Positions 1 through 12,610 of a stretch of DNA of 64,000 nt are shown piece after piece (position 1 is the stretch's first letter; each line of letters starts with the position of its first letter). The translations under genes were made by a program, and so were the position numbers. Origin of the DNA: Citrus sinensis (Eukaryota; Streptophyta; Magnoliopsida; Sapindales; Rutaceae); contig NC_068558.1 of NCBI RefSeq assembly GCF_022201045.2, positions 49,393,501-49,457,500 on the forward strand, read 5' to 3'. The notes under the pieces were generated by a model. It was not told where the DNA came from. It saw nothing but the letters and a program-made list of their open reading frames with translations, and made no database searches.

Positions 1-524
1 GTTGAGGAGGAGGTGATATAAGTTATATTATTGCGCAACTAAATAACAGCTATCTCATAATAGTTCTTTTATTTTGCAATCAATGGAAATAATTTGTTTC
101 CTTTTTTTTTTTTTGGTTGGCTTTGCTGAAAACACATCGATTTGGAATAAATCTTTTAACTCCAAAAACTCCCGTTTTTGCTTTCAGAAGACTCCCCGTG
201 TTGGCTTTTCCTCTCATCATCATCATATCAATTGAAGAAATCTCAGGAGAAGCGTTGATTATTATGAATAATAATAATACTATGTAAATGAATCTTTAAA
301 AAAATTGAGTAAAAATTCAGTAATGAGTGGTCCGAATCCGATACAATACAACACTTAATAATGGGTCATGGGCGCACGCTGGGTTGTGAAACAAAAGGGC
401 AAAAATGAGATTCCGTATATGTAAAGAGCTAAATACTGAAATGCCACCCCCATCACAACTAATTTACAAAACCCCCATCTTTTCTCCAACTCTTTCTCCT
501 TCAGAAGCTTAAACCCCGAACTCA
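1..524. other. Intergenic DNA and presumed promoter of the CRM-domain gene
   Basis: AT-rich DNA with T and A runs and no convincing gene. The last 100 bases turn C-rich and would hold the promoter and 5' leader of the gene starting at 525. No clear TATA box was picked out. Confidence 0.5.
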
Positions 525-2993
525 ATGATCTTCAACCGCTTCTCCCGCCAAAAACCATCTCTACGGTCACAGCCATTCACGCTCCTGACGTGCTGCCTCT
601 CCGCCACCGCTGCCAATACCACCAACAATTCGTCAAAACTCTACGACCACTACTCCTTCAAACCCCCGCCGTCCCTCTCCCCAAAACCCGAAAACCCTAA
701 CCCTACCCTCAATCCTAACAAAAATTTCAAGAAAAAGTCGAAACCCCAGTACCGTCCACCGTCATCTCTTGATGCGCCGAAGAAGAAATACACCGATTTG
801 CCGTTCGATTTTCGATATAGTTACACGGAGACCAACCAGAATGTAAGGCCCATTGGGCTTCGGGAACCCAAGTACTCTCCGTTCGGGCCGGGCCGGCTGG
901 AACGCGAGTGGACCGGAGTTTGTGCTCCGGCTGCGGACCCGAAGGTGAAGTCGGCGGAGGAGGGAGCGGAGGATCCGAATTTGGAAGAGAAGAGGATACT
1001 TGTGAGGGAAAGGATTCAGGGAGAGCCTTTAACTAATGCTGAGAGGAAGGCTTTGGTGGAGAAGTGCCACCGAAATCGGACCAAGAGGCAAATCAATTTG
1101 GGTATTCATTTTCTTCTCTCTCTCTCTCTCAGCTGAGTTTGAAGGCTAATTTTATTCATTGGGTATTTGATGATTCGTTTACTGGATTAAAATGTTAATG
1201 TCTTGAACTCTAAGTGGATGATAAAGGTTAAAATTAACAATTTGTTATTGGTTTTTCTGAAATGGATGTAGGAAAGTAAGATCCAATTTCCTTGCTTTTT
1301 GATGTGGAGGCTTATGATAAGTATTAATAGAAGTGCTTTGAAACAACTTTGATGCTGTAGAAAGTACTTAATAGTTCTCTCAGATAAGTTTCTTATTTGG
1401 CTGTTGCTTATGAACTGCATATGCTTCATCTTTATAAGAGCTAGTGGGACTTTTTGCAGTTATTTATCCTTGCCAAGTGGTCAAAATTGTATCTTTTTGC
1501 CCAGACTTTAAGAATTGGTTAGACTTCTCATTTTAGAGTTGGTTATAATGGACAGAACATGCAGATTCTCTCTTTTTCAGTTATTATATCCACGGTCTTA
1601 GTTGTGCTTTGTTGTTGTGTAGGGAGAGATGGTTTAACGCATAACATGCTGAATGATATTCATAATCATTGGAAACATGCTGAGGCAGTGAGGATTAAAT
1701 GCCTAGGAGTCCCCACCGTTGACATGAAAAATGTGTGCTTCCAGCTTGAGGTACCTGGTTTCTTTCTAATGTTGAAACATCCCTTCTTCAGTTCTAGGCA
1801 TTTTAAATGGAAAGAGAATGTGTGTGTGTGTGTGTGTGTCTGCACCATGTTTTGCTTTATCCATTGCCAGTATATTTGTTCGATATGCTATTTTGACTGG
1901 AAAAATGTTTCATACAATTTCTACATTGTTGCAGGATAAAACATTTGGAAAAATAATTTTTAGACACGGAGGTACACTTGTGCTTTACAGGGGCAGGAAC
2001 TATAACCCTAAGAAAAGGCCTGTGATCCCATTGATGCTGTGGAGACCTCATGAGCCAGTATATCCCAAGCTGATCAAAACTACAATTGAAGGTCTAAGCA
2101 TCGAGGAGACCAAGGAAATGAGAAAGAGAAGACTGGCTGTTCCTGTTTTAACAAAGCTTGGTATGTCTATCTTTCCTGTTCTCTTTTTGAGAATCCCTCA
2201 TTTAATTAAGTAATTACTACTACTATTATTTTTATTTTTATTTTTATTTTGTGCACTAATTTGCAAGTTGCAACTGCAGCCAAAAATGGTTATTATGGCA
2301 GCCTTGTACCCATGGTGAGAGATGCTTTTCTAGTCAGTGAGTTGGTACGAATTGATTGCCAGGGTCTTGAGAGAAGTGATTACAAGAAAATAGGCTGCAA
2401 ACTTCGGGTAAACTTGAATTTCTGTTTACATTCTCTGCTAAAGTTGTTTCCTTATTTTTTCCTCTTCCTTTTTTTTTTTGGGGGAGGCGGGGGGAACCAA
2501 CCCTTGAACCCTTTGGAGGATTTCCTTGTTAGTCGTTCTCTTGTGTAATTATTGCAATTTCTACTTCTTGTTGTGTTCGTTGTTGACAATTCTGCTTGAA
2601 ACAGTATTATGTCAATTTCTAATAGGTTAAATTCTGCTTGACAAATCTGGTGAGGATAGATCATTCTCGCTCCCCCTTTTTTAAAATAGTTGCAGAGTAT
2701 GGAATTTGGTAATGCTGATTTGTTAGAGCACCCTCTCAACTTTTTATGTCAATTTCTAACTACTTGTAGTCTTGGTTCAGGATCTCGTTCCTTGCATCCT
2801 TGTGACATTTGAGAAGGAACAGATTGTGGTTTGGAGGGGAAAAGACTACAAGCACCCAGGGGATGATGGACAATTCTTCACTCATCGAGAATTATTTGAT
2901 GATCCAGAGAATGATTCGGCTTGTGGTGTAGAGGAGGAAGTTATGGGTGACAGCAGCAGCCAACAGGACTTTTGCTCTGGGGATGATGAGTAG
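525..2993 (+). CDS. mCSF1: Mitochondrial CRM-domain group II intron splicing factor (CAF/mCSF1-like)
   Basis: Five exons: 525-1101, 1623-1750, 1935-2160, 2280-2407, 2781-2993. They join in frame to 423 codons plus stop TAG. The N-terminus is rich in Arg, Ser and Thr with few acidic residues, as in an organelle presequence, followed by a Pro/Asn-rich linker and the CAF-type stretch [13 protein letters not shown]. Two CRM domains follow: the first from about residue 169 ([13 protein letters not shown]) to [12 protein letters not shown], the second from about 283 to [13 protein letters not shown]. The tail is acidic. CRM proteins bind organellar group II introns and promote their splicing. The length and architecture fit Arabidopsis mCSF1 (At4g31010) better than the longer chloroplast CAF1/CAF2. 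The family call is firm; the mitochondrial assignment rests on resemblance. Intron 4 carries a T-run/G-run (2469-2494). Confidence 0.85.
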
Positions 2994-3431
2994 CATGTTA
3001 TCTAATTTGCTAAGGCCTTTATATACAGCCTGATCTTCAGCCACACAGATTTATTTCTTCTCCGTCATAAGGAAGAAAAATTAGTTCGAGATACTTAATA
3101 GGTTAATGTATTTGATGAGATGAACTTATCGGGCTATTTACTGTACAGAGAGATCCTCAAGATGGGATGCTCAGAACTTTTTTTCTTTCTTTTGGGCATA
3201 GAATATTTATAAATTATTATGCATGTAATTGCACTGACTGTATCTGTCAGTGCGTGGATCAGGTCCCAGCGGAGCGTGAGCATGTTTAGATTTTTCATAT
3301 TTCAGTGGAGATACCGAAGATGGACGCTTGACTTTGGTTGTGCTTGTGCATTGGGGTGCCCTGAGCCCTGGCCTAGCTTAGGTCATTATGGAGAAATTGG
3401 AATTGTATTAACTCTTAGTCACCTCTTGTGG
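2994..3431 (+). other. 3' flank of the CRM-domain gene
   Basis: Presumed 3' UTR and flank. No gene is supported. A 71-codon open frame at 3219-3434 lacks recognisable domains and is probably chance. Confidence 0.4.
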
Positions 3432-4501
3432 TAGGGGTGGGCGTCCGGATCGGTTTGAATCGAATAGAACTTATATTTCGAGTTCGAATCGGTCTGAGTT
3501 GAAATTTAAAATTCGTTTGAATTTAAAATTCAGAACCGGATTGTATTTTGGTTTGTGTTTAATCCGAACTGAATAGTCAACCCGATTGAGTTAACTAAGG
3601 TTCTGTTTGGTATAATTTTTTAAGTAGAGTTTATTTAAATAGAGTTTTTATTATTAGAATTTTTATAAATAAAATTTTTACTAAAAAAAATTAATTATTT
3701 GGTTGTTAATAAGAGTTTTCAGTAAAAATTTATGAAATTATTTTAATAAATAAGTTTTTTTAAAGTTATATAATGAAAAGAATAAAATTAAATTAAAAAT
3801 AAATAGATGATATTTTAAATATTTTAATATTTAAAAAATTTTAATGTTAATTTTTAAAAGTCTAAAATTTAAGTTTTTACTTATAAAAGTTAAATAGTTT
3901 ATTTAAAATTTAAAAATTAAATAAATATTTATAACTAATAAATAAGTTATACCAAATAAATATTAAAAAAATTAAAAACTCATTTTTTAACCCTAACGCA
4001 TCACAACGTCCGGACACACTTTTCTGCACTTATGTCGCCTCTGACTCATCCACTTTCTTCCCCCCAACCAAACCACCCCTTTCTTTTCCTTTTTTTCCGC
4101 CGCTGCCGATATCATCTTCTTGTCTTTTTCTTCTTCTTCTTCTTTCCTTCCACTGCTGCCAAACATCTTCTTCTTCTTCTCGTCCTCCGCTACCAAATAT
4201 TTCTTCTTCTTTTTCTAATCTCCCATTAGTTAATTGTTAATAATTTATTTATTTTTAATTATCAGTTAATTTTTTAAATTTTCTTTTGTTAAATGTTAGT
4301 TAATTTTTTTAATTGTTAATATAGAACTCTTTATGTTAATTAGTGAATTTGTGAATGAGATTACAAGAAATTTGTTTGATACGTAGTTAATTACTTGATT
4401 CATTTTTGGATGGAGGTCGGTTCAGGTTTATAGTTTGAATCCGAATTATAACTCAAACCAAAATCCTAATAACCCGAACCAAAACTGAATTCGCCCACCC
4501 A
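3432..4501. mobile_element. Degenerate TIR element (TAGGGGTGGGCG ... CGCCCACCCA)
   Basis: The left end reads TAGGGGTGGGCG followed by GATCGGTT-like sequence. The right end is the complement, CGCCCACCC, preceded by AACCCGAACC. Such GGGGTGGGC termini with Tyr-free, GGTTCGG-like subterminal repeats are typical of plant hAT-like nonautonomous elements. I could not find a matching 8-bp target duplication, so the copy is probably old. The interior is very AT-rich at 3600-3980 and then C/T-rich at 3990-4210, which may be host DNA or a later insertion. No transposase is present. Confidence 0.5.
3598..3970. mobile_element. Possible nested AT-rich MITE
   Basis: Starts with GGTTCTGTTTGGTATAA and has the inverted motif TTATACCAAATAAA near the other end. 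The 370 bases between are almost pure A/T. This TTTGGTATAA/TTATACCAAA pairing is common in plant MITEs. Exact ends and a target duplication were not resolved. Confidence 0.3.
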
Positions 4502-6142
4502 GTACGGCTTTGCCATGGGCCTACTACAAACGATGATTTGGTCCAACAGCCAAAAAATCCCAACATAAGAGTGGATCCGACTGATTTGACATGCTTGATG
4601 TCTATTTTCGTGCGATCTGAATATGAATGAACATGAGCGTGCAACCAAATTCAAACAGATTGCGACAAATATAATGAACTAAAAGCCCAGGATGAACGAA
4701 GCTTTCACGTCTGCTGTGTTCAAGTCCCCTCCTTTTTCACCAATTACGTGCGTAAATTAAATAAACCCATTCGGCATTCGCTCATTAAAAATTTAAAAAA
4801 GAAACCGGAAAAGAGTTCGTGGGGCTCTGGCAGGCTGGCTGGCAGCTCCAACACAGCACGTTGTCCCGGTACGGTACCGCAGTCCCACGACTCGCCACGC
4901 CAAGTCACTCGCCCATACAAGATTTTTTTACCTCTCTTATAGTCTCGTCCACATAAAATGACTCTTGCCTCTTTTCCCGCATTAAAAATTAACTATTTGC
5001 CCACTATCTAACACCCAAAATAAATAAATAAATAAATAATTGATTGGTAATAACATTTGCCTCCCTAGTTTTCTATAATTTTTCAGATACCAGTATCGTT
5101 CGTCTACTTATATTAAATAAGATTTCCATTAAATGACTGAAACATTCTGTACTATCCACTATAATCTTTTATTTTAAAGAATTATTAAACAATTGATAGA
5201 TTCAATATTTATTAATTTATAGTGTATTTGTAATTCAATAAACATATATTTAATATGCTAAAAATTCATTATATTTTATTAATCTAATCAATTGAATATA
5301 AATTTATCTGTTAAATATACATAAAAATGACCAAAAAAATAAGTTCATTGTACAAAGTTAACTGGATAATATGATAGTTTTAGATCTTGCTATGCACAGA
5401 TAACTGAATCAGTGGATCAAGCACTCGAAATATAAAAAAATACTTCAAAATTTTTTTATTCCAATTTGAGAATTCAACCCATACTTTTAGATGCATAAGA
5501 AAAATTAGAGATAGGATCTAGTTAGATTTAAATTTTAAGAAGAAATTAAGTAACAATAGAGTAATATTTTATATAATAAAATATCATATTTAATTATAAT
5601 TTATGATATAAATGGGATTACAGAATTACATAGTGATTTTTCATAAAAAGTACTATCTTAATAATTTAGCCTATTATCCCAAGTTAGAATAATAATAAAT
5701 GATATAAATGAGATAATTAATTCATCGAATAGTGATTTATAGAGGTTATATTGTTAATAATAATAATAATTATTATTATTATCATGATAAAAAAAAATAA
5801 ATGATAGAAACCTACTTAGTCATTGTGTAACTGTTCCAAGTACCTATTTGTCACGAATGAAACAACTATTCCAAAAAATAAAAGTTTGAGGACGCGCATT
5901 ATTATCCAAGCAATAAATAAATAAATAAAAGTTTCCATTGAGGCACATGCGTCAAACACGTTGGAAGAATATTATAAAATTATCCATATTTGTAGGACAG
6001 GAAAACAAATAATAGCCGACCAAGTAAAGTTTTACATTTACAGGACGACAGCACTCATCCTCTCTCTCCGTGTTTGTTTTCTCTGTCTGTCACATTGAAA
6101 TTCAAGGCTCCAGCTTCTCCACCCCCCACCCAACAAACAACA
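4502..6142. other. Intergenic DNA and LPEAT2 promoter
   Basis: No gene is supported. It contains A/T-rich DNA, a short (AAT)n/(ATT)n foldback near 5756-5783, several TAAATAAA runs, and in the last 100 bases a C/T-rich leader. Short open frames here look like chance. Confidence 0.45.
5973..5979 (+). promoter_or_regulatory. Candidate TATA box of the acyltransferase gene
   Basis: TATAAAA lies about 165 bases before the chosen ATG at 6143 and ahead of the C/T-rich leader. The position is plausible, but in such AT-rich DNA a chance match cannot be excluded. Confidence 0.3.
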
Positions 6143-6654
6143 ATGGCGGACCATCATCGTGACCATGATCATGATCTCTCTTCACCTCTCCTCCAATCTC
6201 CTCGCTCCGATCATTCCCCCGTAATCATCTCCATCGAAGCTGACGGCAACGACACCGTTTCCGACCCAGCAACTCAAGATCAACTGAACAATCACGATAC
6301 CCGCTACCATAATAATCCTGGCAACCCCTATTGGTTTATTGGCTCTGACGGGTTGTCTGTACCGGGGCCAAACACGGCTAATCCTTTTCTAAACGACACC
6401 CCGCATGTCGTTGGGGTTTATGAGTTTGTCAAGATTGTGGTGTGCTTTCCAATTGTTTTGATTAGGCTCGTTTTGTTTGGGTTTTGTTTGTTGGTGGGGT
6501 ACTTAGCAACCAAGCTGGCTTTGGAGGGATGGAAGGATAAGCAGAATCCGATGCCAGTATGGCGGAGTCGCCTTATGTGGGTCACTAGGGTTTGTTCCCG
6601 CTGTATTTTGTTCTCTTTTGGGTAATTTTCATTTCTTCTTCTTCTTCTTCTTCT

Positions 6655-6711
<57 letters not shown>

Positions 6712-9700
6712 CTTCTTACGGTAATGGTCAATTTAAATTGTAATTGATAAACAAGAAACTAAAAACATCAGATAAAAATCACATTTTGGATGATGATGAA
6801 TTGTCCTTTCCTTTATGTAGGTTTTATGAATTCCATTAAGAGTGGAAGTATAAGCATAATGGTTCACCAGAGGATTATGGCCTCACTAAGCTTTATTTGC
6901 TTTGTGCATTTACCTAATTTTGTGTTATGGTCAAATTTTCTATATGGCATGTTTGGATACTGAGAGAATTGTGATAGACAGGGAAGTGGATAATTCAATT
7001 TGGGTTGGATTCTAAAATTTTGATGGGTTTTCTAAGTGTTTGTTATTTGGCGGTTTTGCCTTGCAGCTATCATTGGATAAGACGGAAAGGAAAACCTGCT
7101 CCAAGACAGATTGCTCCTATAGTTGTATCTAATCACATATCATATATCGAACCTATTTTCTTTTTCTACGAATTATTCCCCACGATTGTTGCATCAGAGT
7201 CCCATGATTCCATTCCGTTTGTCGGAACTATCATCAGAGCAATGCAGGTAACTCGTAGTTAATATAAGTTTTAAGACATCTACTTTAGTTTTAACTCACA
7301 GTCCTAATATTTGTTGTCAATCTCCCTTTCCCCCTTTCACTTTCCTTTTGTTTTAAATTCTCAGGTGATATATGTAGATAGGTTCTCACAATCATCAAGG
7401 AAGAATGCTGTTAGTGAAATAAAGGTAGAAAGTTTCTATAGTTTCTGCTAACTTTAGTTTGATTTTAGTGGTCTTGAGTATTCTCATTCTTTTGCTGGTT
7501 CAAGCAATTTAGAGAATATAGTCTGATACTGTTTTCCTTTCCTATTTGTTCCTTGTTGCCATATTCTCGAAATATCTCATGCCCTTGATCTCTTCTCTAA
7601 ATTAATTCCATCATACATAATGAACGCTCTTTAGTCCTTTCTTGAATGACAGTTTTTTGTTTTTTGCTAGCATATACATGTCTAGGACTCTAGGTCTGCC
7701 ACTATCTACATCTGATGTGACATTTTAGGACTTCCAGTCTTGAATATGCACCAATAGCTGAGTCTGTATTCCACGATTACTGTTCTGCCATCAATTGATT
7801 CAGAAATGCCAACTTGATGAGTTTTTTTCCTTGCTTAAATGGTATTATTTATCTCTATTTTAGGTCCTTAATGTTGAATATGGCACAATTGCATAGGATT
7901 TGCATATAAATGTATGACAGCTCTATGAAACTAAATTCAATTAATTATTATGAATGTATTAGCTATTTGATACAGAAATGTGCTTTCAAGGATGTGAATA
8001 CAGAGAAAGGCTTCTTGCGATAGATTTCCTCGTGTTCTATTATTTCCTGAGGGAACAACGACTAATGGAAAATTTCTCATTTCCTTCCAACTCGGTGCAT
8101 TCATCCCTGCTTACCCCATTCAACCTGTCATTGTTCGCTATCCCCATGTGCACTTTGACCAATCTTGGTATGATGTTCCTTCTTTCTTTGATTCCTTTTT
8201 TCACCGTATGTTGGGCCTTATTTTTTGGCATGCCATCTTGCTCAGGGGGGATGTTTCTTTGGGAAAGCTCATGTTTAGAATGTTCACACAGTTTCACAAT
8301 TTCATGGAGGTATGCTCTCTTTCCTGAATACTTAATTTTTATGTAGATTTAAACTTTAAAAATAATTAATATCATTTTTATGAACAGGTAGAGTACCTTC
8401 CTGTTGTTTTTCCAAGCGATAACCAAAAAGAAAATGCTCTCCGTTTTGCTGAGAGGGTAAATTTCTGCTTGCTATTGATTTTTTTTTCCCTTTTTTCTTT
8501 TTTTGAACTTGTGAAATGTTTGTTTCAAGTTCAAGTTGAGGCTTTGTGATTGGAAAATAATATGCACATTACACTATCAGTTGATAGTGATTTCATTTTA
8601 GGGCATCTGGGGGTGAAAATCAGTAAGGATCTGTGACATATTTATTTATTCAGAAAATATATATTCCGACCAACAGTTACTTGCATGTCTGTATATTATG
8701 AGTTCCCTTCGTATTCCTTGCCTTGTATGTCGTTTTATGATAAATGATTAAATGTTTCATATTTGCATGTATACAGACCAGCCATGCTATGGCATCTGCT
8801 CTCAATGCTGTACAAACATCTCATGCCTATGGAGACTTAATGCTTCTCATGAAAGCATCTGAGCTAAAGGAAGTATGCATTTCTTTATGTATATATGTTT
8901 GGTTTGCAAATATAGAGACTTTCTCGTGTTTGTTGTGGTTATAGGCTACAGAATTCGATTTGTTGTTTATCTACCTCAAAGTCATAGTAATTTTGCACTT
9001 ATTTTTATTTGTCATAATTTATGCAGGAAAACGCCTCAAGCTATATGGTTGAAATGGCTAGGGTTGGATCTGTGAGTCCTTACACTGAAATGCCTTATAC
9101 TGGAATGTTTTATTGTATGCCAACTCTATGAAAGGAATTAGTGAACCTTTGCCTTTGGTGAAAGGTTCTTTTAATACATGTATATAACTTTTTGTTTTTG
9201 TTCAAAGGGCAATCCAACAATTGTTATGAGGCACTGCATAGATGCCAGTCCTTTTAGTTCTCACTATGATAGAGTACTTACATAAATTTCACATCATATG
9301 AGGCTTTTATATCTATATGTTGGTAGATATGTGAAGCTGGCAACTTAAATACTTTCGTTCTTTTGCCGAAACAATGAGCGAGTATTTTTTCATTTTTCAG
9401 ATATTTCATATAAGCAGCTTGGAAGCCGTCAACTTTCTGGAAAAGTTTCTGTCTATGAACCCCGACCCTAGGTATTGTTGAAGGTTGATATATATTATCA
9501 TCAGAAAATTAAAATGGTATTCTGACTTCTGAAATAAAGGCACTGTTGAAAAGTTATTTGTTTTAATTGTAAATCATATTTTTCTTTTGGCTGTTAAGCA
9601 AGATTGTGTATACCCCAAATGCAAGCTGATGGTAAGATCATTTTCACAATTCCACATGTTTGCTTTGGGTTATGCACAACCATCACCAACTCTTTGTCCA

Positions 9701-11420
9701 CGACTTGTCCTTGGAATATGTGTAATTCTTTTGAAAGGAGAACATAAATCTTTTCAGATCTGTCTATTGTTTGTACTTGTTGATTTCCTTCACTTGATTC
9801 CTCGTTAAAATGCCATAAATTGTGGTTATACTAAACTGATTATATGCTTTATTAACTTCTGCTTTGCAATCTTTGTTAGAGAACAAATATGCAAATTCTT
9901 TCTAGTCTGTAAGATGTCAAATGTTGTCTTTATTCTGCACTACAATCTATGTAATTATTTCGGGGATGTGTTTGAAAGAAGGCAGTGGCTATGGTGGAGC
10001 AACTCCACTGTAGAGCACTGATGATGACCGTTAGATTATAGCAGTAAGTGTAAATTTAATATTTATCGTAGGGTCATCATTAGTGCTGTACCGTAGAGCA
10101 GTTCCAACATGGCTGGACCCTTGAAAGAATAGTTTTAAGATATCTGATGCTTAAGGTGTATTAACTAGTAACCAAGTGGTTATCTTATGCCTTTTTCATT
10201 GTTGCCAATGCAACATTTTAACATCCTCATTATCTAATACTATTGGCAGTGGCTGTGTTAAACTTCTTGACTTCTTGAGTGTTCTGAGGCTCAAGACTTG
10301 TCCTCTTTCTGATGAGGTATGTCTCATGCAATTCCAACTTCTTTTTCTGTACCTTCAATGTCCACAAAGGCTGAAATCAATATCCTTGTCTTTTAGAGCC
10401 CTGGAATAACAGATATTTAAAGCGAGTTATGCATGAATGAGTCTAAAAAGATTAAGTTAGTGAACTTGATATGATCCTGGACTAACAGATATTTGAAGTG
10501 AGCTGTGCATGATAATGGGATGAAAAAAATTAAGTTAGTGCACTTCATATGATTTTTATATGTGGAATTACTGGACACTCTCTCACATCCGCAAATTTCA
10601 TGGTCATTGTTTTGAATTGCAGATATTTGGGTTCATTGATGTAGATAAGAATGGGTCAATCACGTTTAAGCAGGTAATCTCCCCTTCTTACCCTCCCAAG
10701 CATTTTCATTGACATTTGCACCCAACTTTATGTTCTCCAAAGGAATTTTAGCCATGATCAAGACCAAGTTTTATTGAACTATGGATACCAAATTTTAGCA
10801 AAATTTCTTCCCATCTTCATATGATTGTTTTACTTGTTGCTTTCAGTTCTTATATGCATCAGCTCATGTCATGAAGCTGCCATTATTTTGGCAAGCCTGT
10901 GAGCTAGCCTTTGCTGAATGTGACCCTGATGGAAATGGTTTTATTTCAGAGAATCAAGTATGTTGCGCTCTTTATATTTTTATGCTTCAATATTTGGGAT
11001 TGTTTGACTTCCTTGAGTTCTAAGTCTCACATTAATGGTTTCCGATTGCTTTTCGAACAGTTGGAAGTAACCATTAGACCTGCTATCCCAGATTTGAACA
11101 AGTACGAGGTAAAAGATATTGTGATTGTTCATCCTTTTTTTTTTCCGTCGCTAATAACTCTCAGAAATTATCTGTGTCAGTATTGGTTCAGGTATATACC
11201 TAAATGTTTTTTAGTCAAACCTAATTTGTGTCATACTGTCCGCTTGTAGATCGACAGTTTATTCAGGTTATTTGACAGCGATGGTGATGGAAGGGTGAGC
11301 AGAGATGATTTCATTTGCTGCCTTAGGAAGAATCCTCTTTTGATAGCTATTTTTTCGCCTACATTGCTACACACTGACTTGTCAGAAGCTCGCAATAGGA
11401 TGCCGGGGGATGTAATTTGA
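6143..11420 (+). CDS. LPEAT2: Lysophospholipid acyltransferase with EF-hands (LPEAT2-like)
   Basis: Fourteen exons: 6143-6621, 7067-7247, 7365-7424, 8004-8167, 8246-8309, 8388-8456, 8777-8872, 9027-9071, 9401-9471, 10250-10316, 10623-10673, 10847-10957, 11061-11108, 11250-11420. They give 558 codons plus TGA. An upstream in-frame ATG exists at 6074, but 6143 begins MADHH.., as in Arabidopsis LPEAT2 (At2g45670). A hydrophobic segment lies at about residues 95-126. Acyltransferase motif I is NHISYIEP (182-189) and the FPEGTTTN motif is at 254-261. Three EF-hand loops follow, at about 437 (DVDKNGSITF), 475 (DPDGNGFISE) and 511 (DSDGDGRVSRDD). The enzyme family moves acyl-CoA chains onto lysophosphatidylethanolamine and related lysolipids at ER membranes. 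The EF-hands suggest Ca2+ sensing, but loops 1 and 2 end in Gln instead of Glu. Confidence 0.92.
6634..6707. repeat. Compound microsatellite (CTT)n(CT)n(GT)n
   Basis: Three adjoining simple repeats at the start of LPEAT2 intron 1. Likely polymorphic in length. Confidence 0.9.
9985..10116. mobile_element. Small MITE-like foldback in LPEAT2 intron 9
   Basis: About 45-base imperfect inverted repeats: GGCTATGGTGGAGCAACTCC at the left, and the complement of GTTCCAACATGGCTGG at the right. Both arms continue into AGCACTGATGATGACC and its partner. The 130-base size, the foldback and the intronic position suit a MITE. No target duplication was defined. Confidence 0.5.
10401..10553. repeat. Two-copy tandem repeat, 76-bp period
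   Basis: Two diverged copies start with CTGGAATAACAGATATTT (10401) and CTGGACTAACAGATATTT (10477), and both end in ATTAAGTTAGTG..CTT-AT-ATATGAT. They lie in LPEAT2 intron 10, before the EF-hand exons. Confidence 0.7.
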
Positions 11421-12273
11421 TGGACAGTTTTTTCATGGTCCATGAAAGTAACGTGTGTACCTTATTTGTAACCTGTGATTTCTGGGTTTGGAATTTCCGG
11501 GGGAAGAAGGGGTATGCGGTCGATCATTAAGTATATGGAGTCTTGATTATTTTAATATCATACATCTGATGTGCTTATTTTATAAGTTATAATCAACAAT
11601 TTCTCATTTTACTTAAAAGAGTGAGGTATTTATTAATTTCATAACGTTAGGGGACCTAACGTTTGAGTCTCAACTTGAATCTTAATGCTATATATCATCT
11701 TAATGAATAAATGTCATACCAATTGAGACTCGAATGTTTGGATTATCTAGCATTATTCTTATTAATTTGGGAAGTGATATCTAGTATATGTCCAACAAAT
11801 GTCACGCAGTACTGACGACAATATATTTACAAATTTAGGATACAAATGAGATATTATGTCAATTACGGTCAAGGTTGGCAATCGTTTGAAGGCCATCAAA
11901 GTTACGAAGGAACTGACATTTTACATATGCTAGCTAGTAGAATGTTTGAAATGTGGGCATTGCCTACTCAATGTTTTTTTATGTGTAAGCAATGATATTG
12001 GACCATGAGCCTAACACGGGGTGTCGATAAACCCGAATGTCGTTACAACTTTCAGTTCACGTGTTACATTGTTTTGGTCCATAAACAGAAATAGCACGCA
12101 AAGCAGATTAGCAACTCATTTAGCAACTCACCGGACCACATCCCCGACGCTGAAAGGCCTAAAGGACCACTTGAATTCATTTGGGTATTGATTGACGCCT
12201 TAGGTAGTACTTATGATTTATAATAAGCCTAATTCCCCGTAACTCGTAAGGACGAATATTTAAAGTTATCAAC
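11421..12273 (+). other. 3' flank of LPEAT2 and intergenic DNA
   Basis: Presumed 3' UTR followed by unremarkable DNA. A weak inverted pair (GTTTGAGTCTCAACTTG near 11662 and CAATTGAGACTCGAATG near 11720) hints at an old small MITE. No gene seen. Confidence 0.4.
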
Positions 12274-12286
12274 CATAAGCGAAGAT

Positions 12287-12597
12287 TTTTTTTTTTTAAT
12301 ATTGTTGTATAGGACTGTAGGTATTATAATTAATATTTACAAATAGATTCTACAATTGGGACATTTTTCGTGGCATGTACTCCTCTGAAGCGCTGTCCAA
12401 ATTCTTCAAACCCTCTTAAATATTCGAGGGTTGTCCACTCCACTCACATTTCGTGAGGAATAAACTGGCTCCACTCAATTATTTGATAATTGAGCAAGAA
12501 TTATAGCCCCATAAATATTTTTATGGAGGCTCGAACCATTGCACTCATTATTGTAAGTGCAATGATTCTCCCACTGAACCAAAGGCCCATTGGTTAT
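12287..12597 (-). mobile_element. tRNA-derived SINE with 13-bp target-site duplication
   Basis: Read on the minus strand, the element begins near 12597 with a tRNA-like head. A box A-like motif TTGGTTCAGTGGGAGA and a box B motif GGTTCGAGCC are spaced as in an internal Pol III promoter. A unique body follows, and the element ends in an A-run (T-run 12286-12298 on the plus strand). CATAAGCGAAGAT occurs directly before (12274-12286) and after (12598-12610), which is a perfect 13-bp target-site duplication. Size, head, tail and TSD together fit a SINE mobilised by LINE machinery. A related copy lies at 34360-34980. Confidence 0.85.
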
Positions 12598-12610
12598 CAT
12601 AAGCGAAGAT

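Noticed and set aside
9587..9808. Possible extra LPEAT2 exon
   Set aside because: Exon 9 joins exon 10 in phase (..NPDPS-SGCVKLLDF..) and matches the family without it; adding it breaks the order.
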